Shown: positions 1 to 5,263, counted from the first letter of the stretch. The stretch is DNA of 5,263 nt from an uncultured Cellvibrio sp. (GCA_946482385.1 CAMLRI010000197.1:1-5263), one strand, 5' to 3'. Made by a program: numbers and translations. Notes: generated by a model not told the origin, from the letters alone.

Positions 1-783
1 CAAAAACATTTTTGGCCAGAGTTTGCCGGTGATCCAGAAGGCTTGTTGGGTTTCGTCCCAGGCGATGCCGTTGAGTACGTCGTCGCTGCCGTGGCGGCCG
101 AGGGATTGGCGCAGTGCGGCGAGGTTGAGTTCGCCTAGCACCTGGCCGCTGTTGGGGTCGATTTTGATGATCTTGTCTTCCTGCCAGATATTGGCCCACA
201 TAAATCCCTGGGCGTATTCCAGTTCGTTTAAGCGCACTACCGGTTTGCCCTGGTCGGTGACTTGCAGGCTGCTGAGCAGGCGGAATTGTTCGGGTTCGTG
301 AATAAAAAGGCGGTCGCTGCCATCGCTGCGGATCAGGTTTTTGCCATCATAGGCAAGGCCCCAGCCTTCACCCTGGTAGGGGAGGCTTTTGTGGTAGGTG
401 AATTTGGCTTTGTTGAATATCAGCAGGGTTTGCTCCTGCCAGGTGAGCAGGTAAATCTTGTCGCCCACCAGGGTTAAGCCCTCGGCAAAAAAGCGTTCGG
501 GCAATTTGAATTGGTGGCTAAAGGGGACGGATATTTTGGCCCAGGTGCTGCCGGCCGGTTCGGCGACCGGATAGCTGACCAGCAGGGATTTGCCGTATAG
601 GCCGCTGCTTTCGTAGAACTGGCCGTTTTCTATTTGTAACCCCTGGGTGAAGAGGCTGGGTTTGTGGCTGCGCTCGGCGATGATTTGGTAATCAAGCGCG
701 GGCGCCGCCAGTGTGGGCAGGGCGGTCGCTATTACCCAGAGACTTATGCACAATAGCGCGCATCGCTGTGCTATAGATTTCAC
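1..783 (-). CDS. Secreted glutaminyl-peptide cyclotransferase (bacterial glutaminyl cyclase), C-terminus cut by window edge
   Basis: Converts N-terminal glutamine of peptides to pyroglutamate with release of ammonia; probably periplasmic or secreted. I translated the minus strand from position 783 and read 261 open codons to the edge. Residues 1-29 look like a signal peptide: Lys2 and Arg7, a hydrophobic stretch at about 9-21, and an Ala-Pro-Ala cleavage candidate at 27-29. There is no lipobox. The family's five-bladed propeller motifs follow in order: FTQGL (45-49), YESSGLYG (57-64), GEGWGLAYDG (138-147), SDGSDRLF (153-160), a NELEYAQGFMWANIW segment (186-200), NGIAWDE (238-244) and TGKLWPK near 252-258. 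The last motif normally lies within a few residues of the C-terminus, so only a short end is missing. The GTG at 783 is preferred because AGGGGGA (799-793) sits nine bases upstream; an in-frame ATG at 792 directly abuts that site. The gene is divergent from the DUF502 gene. The family call is firm; the start is less so. Confidence 0.93.
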   Translation of the reverse strand, partial: MKSIAQRCALLCISLWVIATALPTLAAPALDYQIIAERSHKPSLFTQGLQIENGQFYESSGLYGKSLLVSYPVAEPAGSTWAKISVPFSHQFKLPERFFAEGLTLVGDKIYLLTWQEQTLLIFNKAKFTYHKSLPYQGEGWGLAYDGKNLIRSDGSDRLFIHEPEQFRLLSSLQVTDQGKPVVRLNELEYAQGFMWANIWQEDKIIKIDPNSGQVLGELNLAALRQSLGRHGSDDVLNGIAWDETQQAFWITGKLWPKMFL

Positions 784-792
784 TATCCCCAT

Positions 793-799
793 TCCCCCT
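793..799 (-). promoter_or_regulatory. Ribosome binding site that decides the glutaminyl cyclase start
   Basis: On the minus strand, AGGGGGA lies nine bases before a GTG at 783 and directly touches an in-frame ATG at 792. The spacing favours the GTG, which also gives a cleaner signal peptide beginning Met-Lys-Ser. The match to the anti-Shine-Dalgarno sequence is only moderate, so the ATG three codons upstream remains possible. Confidence 0.45.
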
Positions 800-818
800 G
801 TTTGAAAAGGCTCGCATC

Positions 819-1442
819 ATGAAACGTTTGCGCTCGTTTGTCAGCATCACTTTTATTGGCGGTTTTATGGTGGTGTTGCCAATTTTGATTTTTGTGTGGC
901 TGGTGGAGTGGTTGATTACCAGTGTGCGGGAGTTGGTAAGCCCATTGAGCCAGTGGCTGGTGGAGCAAAACCTGGTGACGGCCTACGTGGCCGATGTGAT
1001 GGGGATTGGCCTGCTGTTGCTAATGCTGTTTGTGATTGGTTTATTTGTGTCCACCAGTATTGGCGGTTGGGTGCACGACCTGATTGACGATTGGCTGGCC
1101 AAGTTGGCGCCCGGTTATAAAACCATCCGCGAGGTGGTGTCGCAATTGTTGGGGGGCGAGGGCAATACCTCGCTGCTGAAGGGGGAGGTGTGTCGCGCTT
1201 ACATTATGGGGCGCGCGGCGGGGGTGTCGGTAACGGCGATAGTCACGGCCAAGCACGCCAATGGCGATTTAACGGTTTACGCCCCTACAGCGCCTATCCC
1301 CACTTCGGGTTTTGTTTATCACTTGTCCGCCGATTGCGTGGATATGCTGCCCCATGTAAGCGTGGAGGAGGCGATGCGCACGGTGATTGCCTGCGGCAGC
1401 GGCTCCCAGGTTATTTCGCAGCTGCCGGAACAGGCGGGTTGA
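819..1442 (+). CDS. DUF502 family inner-membrane protein (PF04367, LIKE-COV-like)
   Basis: This 207-residue protein has the layout of the DUF502 family, which is broadly distributed in bacteria and related to the plant LIKE-COV proteins; its molecular function is unknown. It has a short basic N-terminus (Lys2, Arg3, Arg5), a first membrane helix at about 8-33, and a second at about 60-82. A cytosolic or periplasmic domain follows. It carries the family signatures: a P-x-Y-K-T-I-R-E-V-V stretch at 98-107, the conserved PTAPIPTSG loop at 156-164 and SVEEAM at 181-186, followed by a Gly/Ser-rich segment. The length is normal for the family. The ATG at 819 is preceded by AAAAGG (805-810) with an eight-base gap. 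It faces away from the glutaminyl cyclase gene with 35 bases between starts, and ends one base from the convergent ComFB-like gene. I see no clear -35/-10 pair, and any promoter must overlap the neighbour's coding sequence. The family call is strong; no function is assigned. Confidence 0.93.
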   Translation: MKRLRSFVSITFIGGFMVVLPILIFVWLVEWLITSVRELVSPLSQWLVEQNLVTAYVADVMGIGLLLLMLFVIGLFVSTSIGGWVHDLIDDWLAKLAPGYKTIREVVSQLLGGEGNTSLLKGEVCRAYIMGRAAGVSVTAIVTAKHANGDLTVYAPTAPIPTSGFVYHLSADCVDMLPHVSVEEAMRTVIACGSGSQVISQLPEQAG

Positions 1443-1443
1443 G

Positions 1444-1923
1444 TTAACTTTTCTTTTTGCTGGCTTTGGGTTTGGCGGCGGTTTTTTTGCCGGGTTCTTT
1501 AACTGGCGATGTTTTTTCTGCAGGTTCGGCGGTTTTTGTGGTGGCTGCAGCCGCCTTGCTGGCTTTGGCGGGTTTGTCGGCGCGGGTGGCGATGAGTGCT
1601 ACTTCCATCGGCGGCAGCTTGGGGTCTTCACCGCGTTCCCGCGCTTCCACATAGGCCAGGGCATCGCCCACGGCTTTGGCGACTTTGTTTTCAATTTCCA
1701 CCATATCTTGCGGCGACATAAAAAAGGTCATGTCGACATCGTGGCGAATGTAGCGCGGTGGTAAACGGTTGAGCGCCACACAGGCGACATCGGCAAGAAA
1801 ATCCTTATCGCCCTGTTGCACCCTGGGGCTTTGGTCGTACACCTCTTGCACCACCAGGCGCTCGTAATAGTTGTGAATAAAATCGGTTTCGTCATCCAGG
1901 GTGTAGTGGCGGCTGGTCAACAT
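1444..1923 (-). CDS. ComFB-like protein (late competence development family) with lysine/alanine-rich tail
   Basis: The 159-residue soluble protein has two parts. Residues 1 to about 110 resemble the ComFB family (PF10719): an N-terminal helix with NYYERLV (18-24), then DVACVALNRLPPRYI (45-59), which contains the hallmark A-L-N-R-L-P-P-R-Y. A helix-forming segment rich in charged residues follows (about 71-97). Residues 114-159 form a low-complexity tail with 13 lysines and 12 alanines plus prolines and threonines, like histone H1 or AlgP tails; it is probably disordered and could bind nucleic acid (inference). The cysteine cluster found in many ComFB proteins is absent apart from Cys48. Some cyanobacterial ComFB-type proteins have been reported to bind cyclic dinucleotides, but I cannot tell whether this one does. 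AGGAG (1937-1933) lies nine bases before the ATG, which supports the start. It lies 47 bases downstream of mnmC on the same strand, and its stop is one base from the DUF502 stop. The gene is certain; the family call is good; the function is open. Confidence 0.8.
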   Translation of the reverse strand: MLTSRHYTLDDETDFIHNYYERLVVQEVYDQSPRVQQGDKDFLADVACVALNRLPPRYIRHDVDMTFFMSPQDMVEIENKVAKAVGDALAYVEARERGEDPKLPPMEVALIATRADKPAKASKAAAATTKTAEPAEKTSPVKEPGKKTAAKPKASKKKS

Positions 1924-1932
1924 GCTGGGGAT

Positions 1933-1937
1933 CTCCT
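1933..1937 (-). promoter_or_regulatory. Strong Shine-Dalgarno of the ComFB-like gene
   Basis: AGGAG on the minus strand sits nine bases before the ATG at 1923. It is the best ribosome binding site in the window and fixes the start. It suggests the gene is translated independently of mnmC upstream. Confidence 0.8.
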
Positions 1938-1951
1938 GAAGGGTTGTTTCC

Positions 1952-1957
1952 AGTATA
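1952..1957 (-). promoter_or_regulatory. Possible -10 element for the ComFB-like gene
   Basis: TATACT on the minus strand matches the sigma-70 -10 consensus at five of six positions. It lies in the 47-base gap after mnmC and would give a leader of about 20 bases that includes the AGGAG site. No convincing -35 hexamer is visible 16-18 bases upstream, where the sequence is the 3' end of mnmC. The gene could instead simply be read through from mnmC. Confidence 0.25.
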
Positions 1958-1970
1958 GCCTTGGATATTT

Positions 1971-4022
1971 TTAGCGCCGGTTTTTGATCAGGTCGCGGAT
2001 CAGGAAGCGCGCCGGGTTGAGGGCGTTGGCTAGCTCCCGTGGCATGGGCAATGGCTCGTTATTGATAATGCCCGCCAGCAATTCCGCGCACAGGGGGCTG
2101 TAGGCCAGGCCGCGGGAGCCGTGGCCGATATTCAGGTAAAGGCCGGGCAGGTAGCTGCCGGGTTGGGTCAGCCAGGCGCGGGCGTTGCGGCGCAGGGGGG
2201 CGAAATCTTGTGCCATGCGCGCTGTGTCTGGCACTGGGCCAAGCAGCGGTAAGTAATCGGGCAGGGTGCAGCGAAAGGCGACGCGGCCATCCAGTTGTTC
2301 CAGCGCCAGGCCCTGCCAGTGGCTGGCCAGTTCCGGCAGGGTATTGCCCAGGTTGTGCAGGTTGGTGCGGTGATCGGCGCTGCGCAGTTCGGGTGCTTCA
2401 TCCTTGAGGTTGAAGGTGGCGCCGACACAGTGCTGGCCGCCATGGGCGGGGGCAATATAGCCTTCGCCGCAGACAAGGGTTTTGAGCCTTGCACTGCTGG
2501 CAGTGGCTGGCAGGTAGCTGATTTGGCCGCGAATGGCTTTGATCGGCAGGTCGGCGGTTTGGCTAAAGGCCTGGGCTTGGCGGGCGTTGGCGATAATCAC
2601 CCGGGGGCTGTGCCAGGTATGGGCATCAGTATCCACTTGCCAGCCATCGGCTGTTTGCGCAAGGCGCAGGGCGCTCTGGTGGTGGTGCACCTGGATTAGC
2701 GGATGCTCGACCAGGCGGGCGCAGAGCCTGGGTGGGTTGATCCAACCGGCGCGGGGAAAAAACAAGCCGCCGTGATGCAGCTTTACGCCCGCCAGGTCGC
2801 TGGCTTGGGCGGCATCGACAAAGCTGACCAGTTCCGGCGCCTGGCCAAAGCGGGTGCGCAGTTGCTGTTGCAGCTGCTGTTCGGCCGGGTCGTGGGCCAG
2901 TTGCAGTACACCGCATTGCTCGCCAATTTCCGGCCAATAGGCGTGGTAATACGCCTGGGCGTATTCCAGGCAGCTGAGGTTGAAGGCTGCCTGGGTTTCG
3001 TTTTTGGGGGAGAGCTTGGCGTAAAGCACTCCCTGGGGGTTGCCCGAGCCTTCCTGTGCCAGCTGCCCCTGGCGCTCCACCAGGGTGACCTGCCAGCCGC
3101 GCTCGGCCAGGGCGCGGGCGCTGGTGCAACCAGCCAGGCCGCCGCCAATAATCAGTATGCGTTTTTCCTGCGCAACCTGGTTGCTGCCATCTACCGCCCA
3201 GGGTGGCGGGTAGGGCGAATAGCTGCGGAATTCCGCCGTCGCCACCTCTGTGGCCGAGGTATCGGCCAGTCGCGCTTTTACCATCTCCCGCTTGCGGCTA
3301 AAGCCGGGCACTTTTTCAATTTGGAAACCCGCGCGTTTTAATCCCTGCTTCACAATACCGGCGGCGCTGAAGGTGGCGGCGGTGGTGTCTGCCTGGCTGA
3401 GCAGGCGAATGCAGTCGAAGAGCTCATCAGTCCACATTTGCGGGTTTTTGGCGGGGGCGAAGCCATCCAGAAACCAGGCGTCTACCTTGGCGCAGCAGTG
3501 GGCAAAGCGCGGGTCGGCGGCGCCCAGCAGCTGGCGCAAGCCCTGGCTGGCGTCGTTGATAATGAGGGTGAGTTTGATGCGCCCACCCATAAAATTCAGC
3601 CGGTAAAAGCCCTCGCCAGTGATGCAGGGGTAGGAGTCGATCAGCTGTTGCGATAGCGCCGCCAGCTCCGGCCAGAGCGCTAGGGCACGGCGGAGGTCGG
3701 CTTGGCCTAGGGGGTATTTTTCCAGGCTGACAAAATGCAGTTGGGCATCGGCTGGGGCGCATTGCAACCACAGCTGCCAGGCGGCGAGAAAGTTAAGCCC
3801 GGAGCCAAAGCCGGTTTCGGCAATGGTGAAGTGGCTGGCCGCTGCCAGCTGCGCCCAGCGCTCGGCCAGTTGGTTGTGCTGCAGGAATACGTGGCGGGTT
3901 TCCTCCAGGCCGTTGGCGCGGCTGAAGTACACATCGCCAAACTGGCTGGAAAGGGGTTGGCCTTGCTCGTCCCATTCGAGTTGGGCGTGCAGCCTATCCT
4001 GGGGGGATGGGGTGTCGCTCAT
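1971..4022 (-). CDS. mnmC: Bifunctional tRNA 5-methylaminomethyl-2-thiouridine biosynthesis protein MnmC
   Basis: Completes the modification of wobble uridine 34 in tRNA, after MnmE/MnmG have added the carboxymethylaminomethyl group. The C-terminal FAD domain removes the carboxymethyl group from cmnm5(s2)U to give nm5(s2)U. The N-terminal SAM-dependent domain then methylates it to mnm5(s2)U. Numbering from the ATG at 4022 (683 residues; E. coli MnmC is close to this length), the methyltransferase half shows QFGDVYFSR (27-35), the SAM-binding ETGFGSGLNF (69-78) and the family motif DAWFLDGFAPAKNP (181-194). The oxidoreductase half begins with the FAD-binding GGGLAG (293-298) inside a Rossmann strand-turn-helix. 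It continues with SGNPQG and YAKLSP just before residue 340, and ends with the NIGHGSRGLAYSP segment near the C-terminus. A GTG at 4076 is in frame but would overlap fldB; the ATG at 4022 has a weak GAGAA eight bases upstream and starts where family members start. The gene lies 14 bases after fldB, so the two are very probably an operon. No frame break or missing motif is seen. Confidence 0.97.
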   Translation of the reverse strand: MSDTPSPQDRLHAQLEWDEQGQPLSSQFGDVYFSRANGLEETRHVFLQHNQLAERWAQLAAASHFTIAETGFGSGLNFLAAWQLWLQCAPADAQLHFVSLEKYPLGQADLRRALALWPELAALSQQLIDSYPCITGEGFYRLNFMGGRIKLTLIINDASQGLRQLLGAADPRFAHCCAKVDAWFLDGFAPAKNPQMWTDELFDCIRLLSQADTTAATFSAAGIVKQGLKRAGFQIEKVPGFSRKREMVKARLADTSATEVATAEFRSYSPYPPPWAVDGSNQVAQEKRILIIGGGLAGCTSARALAERGWQVTLVERQGQLAQEGSGNPQGVLYAKLSPKNETQAAFNLSCLEYAQAYYHAYWPEIGEQCGVLQLAHDPAEQQLQQQLRTRFGQAPELVSFVDAAQASDLAGVKLHHGGLFFPRAGWINPPRLCARLVEHPLIQVHHHQSALRLAQTADGWQVDTDAHTWHSPRVIIANARQAQAFSQTADLPIKAIRGQISYLPATASSARLKTLVCGEGYIAPAHGGQHCVGATFNLKDEAPELRSADHRTNLHNLGNTLPELASHWQGLALEQLDGRVAFRCTLPDYLPLLGPVPDTARMAQDFAPLRRNARAWLTQPGSYLPGLYLNIGHGSRGLAYSPLCAELLAGIINNEPLPMPRELANALNPARFLIRDLIKNRR

Positions 4023-4029
4023 CGGGCAT

Positions 4030-4034
4030 TTCTC
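4030..4034 (-). promoter_or_regulatory. Weak ribosome binding site for mnmC in the fldB-mnmC junction
   Basis: GAGAA on the minus strand lies seven bases before the mnmC ATG at 4022 and just after the fldB stop (TAG, 4039-4037). It is a poor match, so mnmC translation probably depends partly on ribosomes finishing fldB. It supports the ATG at 4022 over the in-frame GTG at 4076, which lies inside fldB. Confidence 0.4.
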
Positions 4035-4036
4035 AT

Positions 4037-4564
4037 CTAAGTGAGCCCAAATTCGCGCAGCACCTGGGCGCACCACTGCTGGATGCGCGCCTCGCTCAGT
4101 TGGAATTCGTTTTCTTCATCCAGCGCCAGGCCGACAAACCAGTCGCCATCGGCGGTGAGTGCCTTGGAACCTTCAAATTCGTAACCGGCGCGGGGCCAGT
4201 AACCGCAGGGAATACCGCCCCTGTGTACCAGTTTGGAGTGCAAATAGCCCATGGCGTCGAGGAACCATTCGGGGTAGCCCACCTGGTCACCCAGACCGTA
4301 GAGGGCGAACTTGCGCCCGGCCATGTTGAGCGTGTCCAGCTCGTCCCAAATTTCTTCCCAGTGCTCTTGCAGTTCGCCGTAGTCCCAAGTGGGTATACCG
4401 AAAATCAGGTAGTCGTAAAACTCGGCCTGCACTATGGGGGTCTCGGCGATGTTGTATATATCGACCCTATCTTCACCCAGGGTGCGGCGGATTTTTTCCC
4501 CCGCCATTTCGGTGTAGCAGGTGGATGTGCCGTAAAACAGGCCAATGGTTTTGCATTCGGACAT
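4037..4564 (-). CDS. fldB: Long-chain flavodoxin, FldB type
   Basis: A 175-residue cytoplasmic FMN protein that carries electrons at low potential, typically from an NADPH reductase to redox enzymes. It closely follows the E. coli FldB pattern and length (173 residues). The phosphate-binding loop GTSTCYT is at 12-18. IPTWDYGE at 57-64 supplies Trp60, and LGDQVGYPEWFLDAMG at 91-106 supplies Tyr97; these are the aromatic residues that sandwich the flavin. The segment of about 20 residues around GYWPRAGYEFEG (from about 121) is the insertion that defines long-chain flavodoxins. The C-terminal helix contains the FldB-like LSEARIQQWC. The ATG at 4564 has only a weak GAG 11 bases upstream, but no other start keeps the P-loop strand complete. 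mnmC follows 14 bases downstream; a MioC-like flavodoxin lies upstream beyond a palindromic element. No Fur-box-like sequence is seen upstream. FldA is less likely, given the family-specific Cys-Tyr-Thr loop and C-terminus. Confidence 0.95.
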   Translation of the reverse strand: MSECKTIGLFYGTSTCYTEMAGEKIRRTLGEDRVDIYNIAETPIVQAEFYDYLIFGIPTWDYGELQEHWEEIWDELDTLNMAGRKFALYGLGDQVGYPEWFLDAMGYLHSKLVHRGGIPCGYWPRAGYEFEGSKALTADGDWFVGLALDEENEFQLSEARIQQWCAQVLREFGLT

Positions 4565-4598
4565 GGAAAATACAACTCAATTCGAAAGGATCGGGAGT

Positions 4599-4706
4599 AA
4601 GCCGGGTTCGGCACTGTTTCCGAGACACGCCGTAAACCCATCCCTGGGGGCTCGACGGCGGCCTCCCCGCCGCCGACGGTCTCAGAAACAGTGCCGAACC
4701 CGGCTT
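4599..4706. repeat. 108-bp intergenic inverted-repeat element with nested hairpins
   Basis: Two 28-base arms, 4599-4626 and 4679-4706, are inverted copies with one difference (C4621 versus A4684). They enclose a 52-base core that is itself palindromic. CGGCGGC (4656-4662) pairs with GCCGCCG (4669-4675) across a six-base loop. In competition, CGCCGT (4628-4633) can pair with ACGGCG (4655-4660) around a small CCCA-TCCC-TGGG hairpin (4637-4648). Each arm also holds a short palindrome of its own, GCCG-N4-CGGC, at 4601-4612 and 4693-4704. No T-run follows on either strand, so it is not a standard intrinsic terminator. No transposase, target duplication or integron attC consensus is evident. The core (GAGACACGCCGTAAACCCAT onward, with TGGGGGCTCG) resembles a dispersed intergenic repeat I recall from several marine and soil gammaproteobacteria; that is memory, not a search. 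A MITE/REP-like repeat or a structured leader of fldB are the main options. Confidence 0.85.
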
Positions 4707-4707
4707 T

Positions 4708-4727
4708 GGCGAGATACTGCTATCGCC
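4708..4727. repeat. Small hairpin next to the large palindrome
   Basis: GGCGAGATA, then CTGC, then TATCGCC forms a seven-base-pair stem with a two-base bulge (GA) and a four-base loop. It begins two bases beyond the right arm of the 108-bp element and lies 15 bases from the mioC stop. There is no T-run after it on the minus strand, so it is a weak terminator candidate at best. It could be part of the larger structure or chance. Confidence 0.4.
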
Positions 4728-4730
4728 GTT

Positions 4731-4760
4731 GGTATAAATAGCTAGAGCATGTTTCCCCAA
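4731..4760 (-). promoter_or_regulatory. Weak possible promoter for fldB, overlapping the end of mioC
   Basis: On the minus strand, TTGGGG (4760-4755) and TATACC (4736-4731) are 18 bases apart. They match the sigma-70 hexamers at three and four of six positions. If used, transcription would begin just after the mioC stop and carry the whole 108-base palindrome as a structured fldB leader. The matches are poor and this may be coincidence. Confidence 0.2.
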
Positions 4761-5188
4761 GCCTGTGCCCAGTCCCGCGCCAGGCTGGCAGCATCATCGC
4801 CGCTGCTGGCGTCCAAAATTAAAGGCTCGCCAATGCGCACTGCGCCCAGGTCGGCAAAGGCGGCATCGAGCATGGCGCCCGCTTCATTAAACGTGGTGTA
4901 ACAGCTATCGCCCAGGTTGATCACCCCATAGCGGCGCCCGGCCAGGCGCGGGTAATCGCGGGTGATGTGTAAATACAGGGGCTGGATATTATCGGGCAGC
5001 TCCCCCGAACCCGTATTGGAGTGGCACAGCAGGATCACCTCATCGGCATCGCGCGATAAATCCTGGGGGCGGGCATAGGTGTTAATTTCCACCTCGTGGC
5101 CCTGGGCGCGCAGCTGCTCGGCCGCTATTTCCGCTACTTGCTCGGCGCCGCCGTACACACTGCCCACCATAATTTGGATTTTGCTCAT
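4742..5188 (-). CDS. mioC: MioC-like short flavodoxin-domain protein
   Basis: A 148-residue FMN-binding flavodoxin-fold protein. In E. coli MioC (147 residues) serves as an electron-transfer protein and has been linked to biotin synthase activity; the physiological role here is inferred. The phosphate loop GSVYGGAEQVA occupies 9-19, where MioC has a Gly-Ser-Thr-x-Gly-Gly-Ala-Glu pattern. SNTGSGELPDN (57-67) and NLGDSCYTTFNEAG (91-104) form the other two flavin-contact loops. The C-terminus ends in the WAQAWGNML helix, comparable with the Trp-rich end of MioC. The ATG at 5188 is chosen because GAGTGAG ends six bases upstream and the length then matches the family. A GTG at 5203 would add five residues and lacks a binding site. 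It is oriented like fldB, 177 bases upstream, but the palindromic element separates them. It could equally be named a sulfite-reductase-type flavodoxin domain protein; the symbol is by resemblance. Confidence 0.85.
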   Translation of the reverse strand: MSKIQIMVGSVYGGAEQVAEIAAEQLRAQGHEVEINTYARPQDLSRDADEVILLCHSNTGSGELPDNIQPLYLHITRDYPRLAGRRYGVINLGDSCYTTFNEAGAMLDAAFADLGAVRIGEPLILDASSGDDAASLARDWAQAWGNML

Positions 5189-5194
5189 AAAAAT

Positions 5195-5201
5195 CTCACT
5201 C
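5195..5201 (-). promoter_or_regulatory. Ribosome binding site that decides the mioC start
   Basis: GAGTGAG on the minus strand ends six bases before the ATG at 5188. The competing in-frame GTG at 5203 overlaps this site and has nothing comparable upstream, so the shorter 148-residue protein is preferred. Confidence 0.5.
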
Positions 5202-5203
5202 AC

Positions 5204-5263
5204 ATCAATGCCAATAAAACTGGCCGATTTTTAAAGCGCGCCAGCATACCCCAATTGGCGCCA
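5204..5263. other. Upstream region of mioC, no gene seen
   Basis: Sixty bases up to the window edge hold no supported reading frame. On the minus strand there are AT-rich patches (TTTAAAAAT and TTTTATT), but neither pairs with a convincing -35 hexamer. The last eight bases, TGGCGCCA, form a perfect palindrome. The true promoter may lie here or outside the window. Confidence 0.4.

Noticed and set aside
2703..3341. 212-codon plus-strand open frame inside mnmC
   Set aside because: It is antisense to well-conserved MnmC sequence; long antisense frames are expected in GC-rich genes, and no binding site or family motif supports it.
4022..4076. Longer mnmC from the GTG at 4076
   Set aside because: It would overlap the fldB coding end, add 18 residues unlike the family N-terminus, and ignore the ATG at 4022 placed just after the fldB stop.
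4007..4600. Long plus-strand open frame opposite fldB (197 codons)
   Set aside because: It is the mirror of a strongly conserved flavodoxin gene, has no recognisable domain, and its composition follows the codon pattern of the minus-strand gene.
4565..4600. Fur-type operator upstream of fldB
   Set aside because: Flavodoxins are often iron-regulated, so I looked for a GATAAT-like palindrome; only a six-base TTCGAA palindrome is present, which is not a Fur box.
4599..4706. Palindrome as an intrinsic terminator
   Set aside because: Neither strand has a T-run after the outer stem, and the stem is far longer than typical terminators.
4599..4706. Palindrome as an integron attC site or an insertion sequence remnant
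   Set aside because: No GTTRRRY/RYYYAAC core pair, no transposase fragment and no flanking target duplication are visible.
5189..5203. Five-residue longer mioC from GTG 5203
   Set aside because: The GTG overlaps the likely ribosome binding site of the ATG at 5188 and the shorter protein matches the MioC length.

Overview
The window reads as ordinary, gene-dense gammaproteobacterial chromosome. Long-chain FldB-type flavodoxin, bifunctional MnmC, a MioC-like flavodoxin and a bacterial glutaminyl cyclase together suggest a Cellvibrionaceae/Pseudomonadales-like organism (Cellvibrio or a relative). That assignment is inference from protein resemblance and the GC-rich style, not from a search. Six protein-coding genes are supported, one cut by the window edge. 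No tRNA, rRNA, CRISPR array, insertion sequence or phage gene is visible, and no stretch over 300 bases lacks a gene.

Layout: (1) 1-783, minus strand, a secreted glutaminyl-peptide cyclotransferase missing only its extreme C-terminus. (2) 819-1442, plus strand, a DUF502 two-helix membrane protein, divergent from the cyclase with only 35 bases between the starts. (3) 1444-1923, minus strand, a small ComFB-like protein with a lysine/alanine tail, tail-to-tail with DUF502 and separated by one base. (4) 1971-4022, minus strand, mnmC. (5) 4037-4564, minus strand, fldB, ending 14 bases before mnmC. (6) 4599-4706, a large intergenic inverted-repeat element with nested hairpins. (7) 4742-5188, minus strand, a MioC-like flavodoxin. 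The last 75 bases (5189-5263) are the upstream region of mioC.

The minus-strand genes mioC, fldB, mnmC and the ComFB-like gene run in the same direction and may be partly co-transcribed. The fldB-mnmC pair is the most convincing operon. Its theme is flavin redox chemistry and tRNA wobble-uridine modification: two FMN flavodoxins next to the FAD- and SAM-dependent enzyme that finishes mnm5(s2)U34. The redox link is suggestive only, because MnmC's oxidase half is not known to need a flavodoxin.

I do not see a convincing new multi-gene system. The two things most worth a second look are the structured palindromic element between mioC and fldB, and the ComFB-like protein with its histone-like tail.
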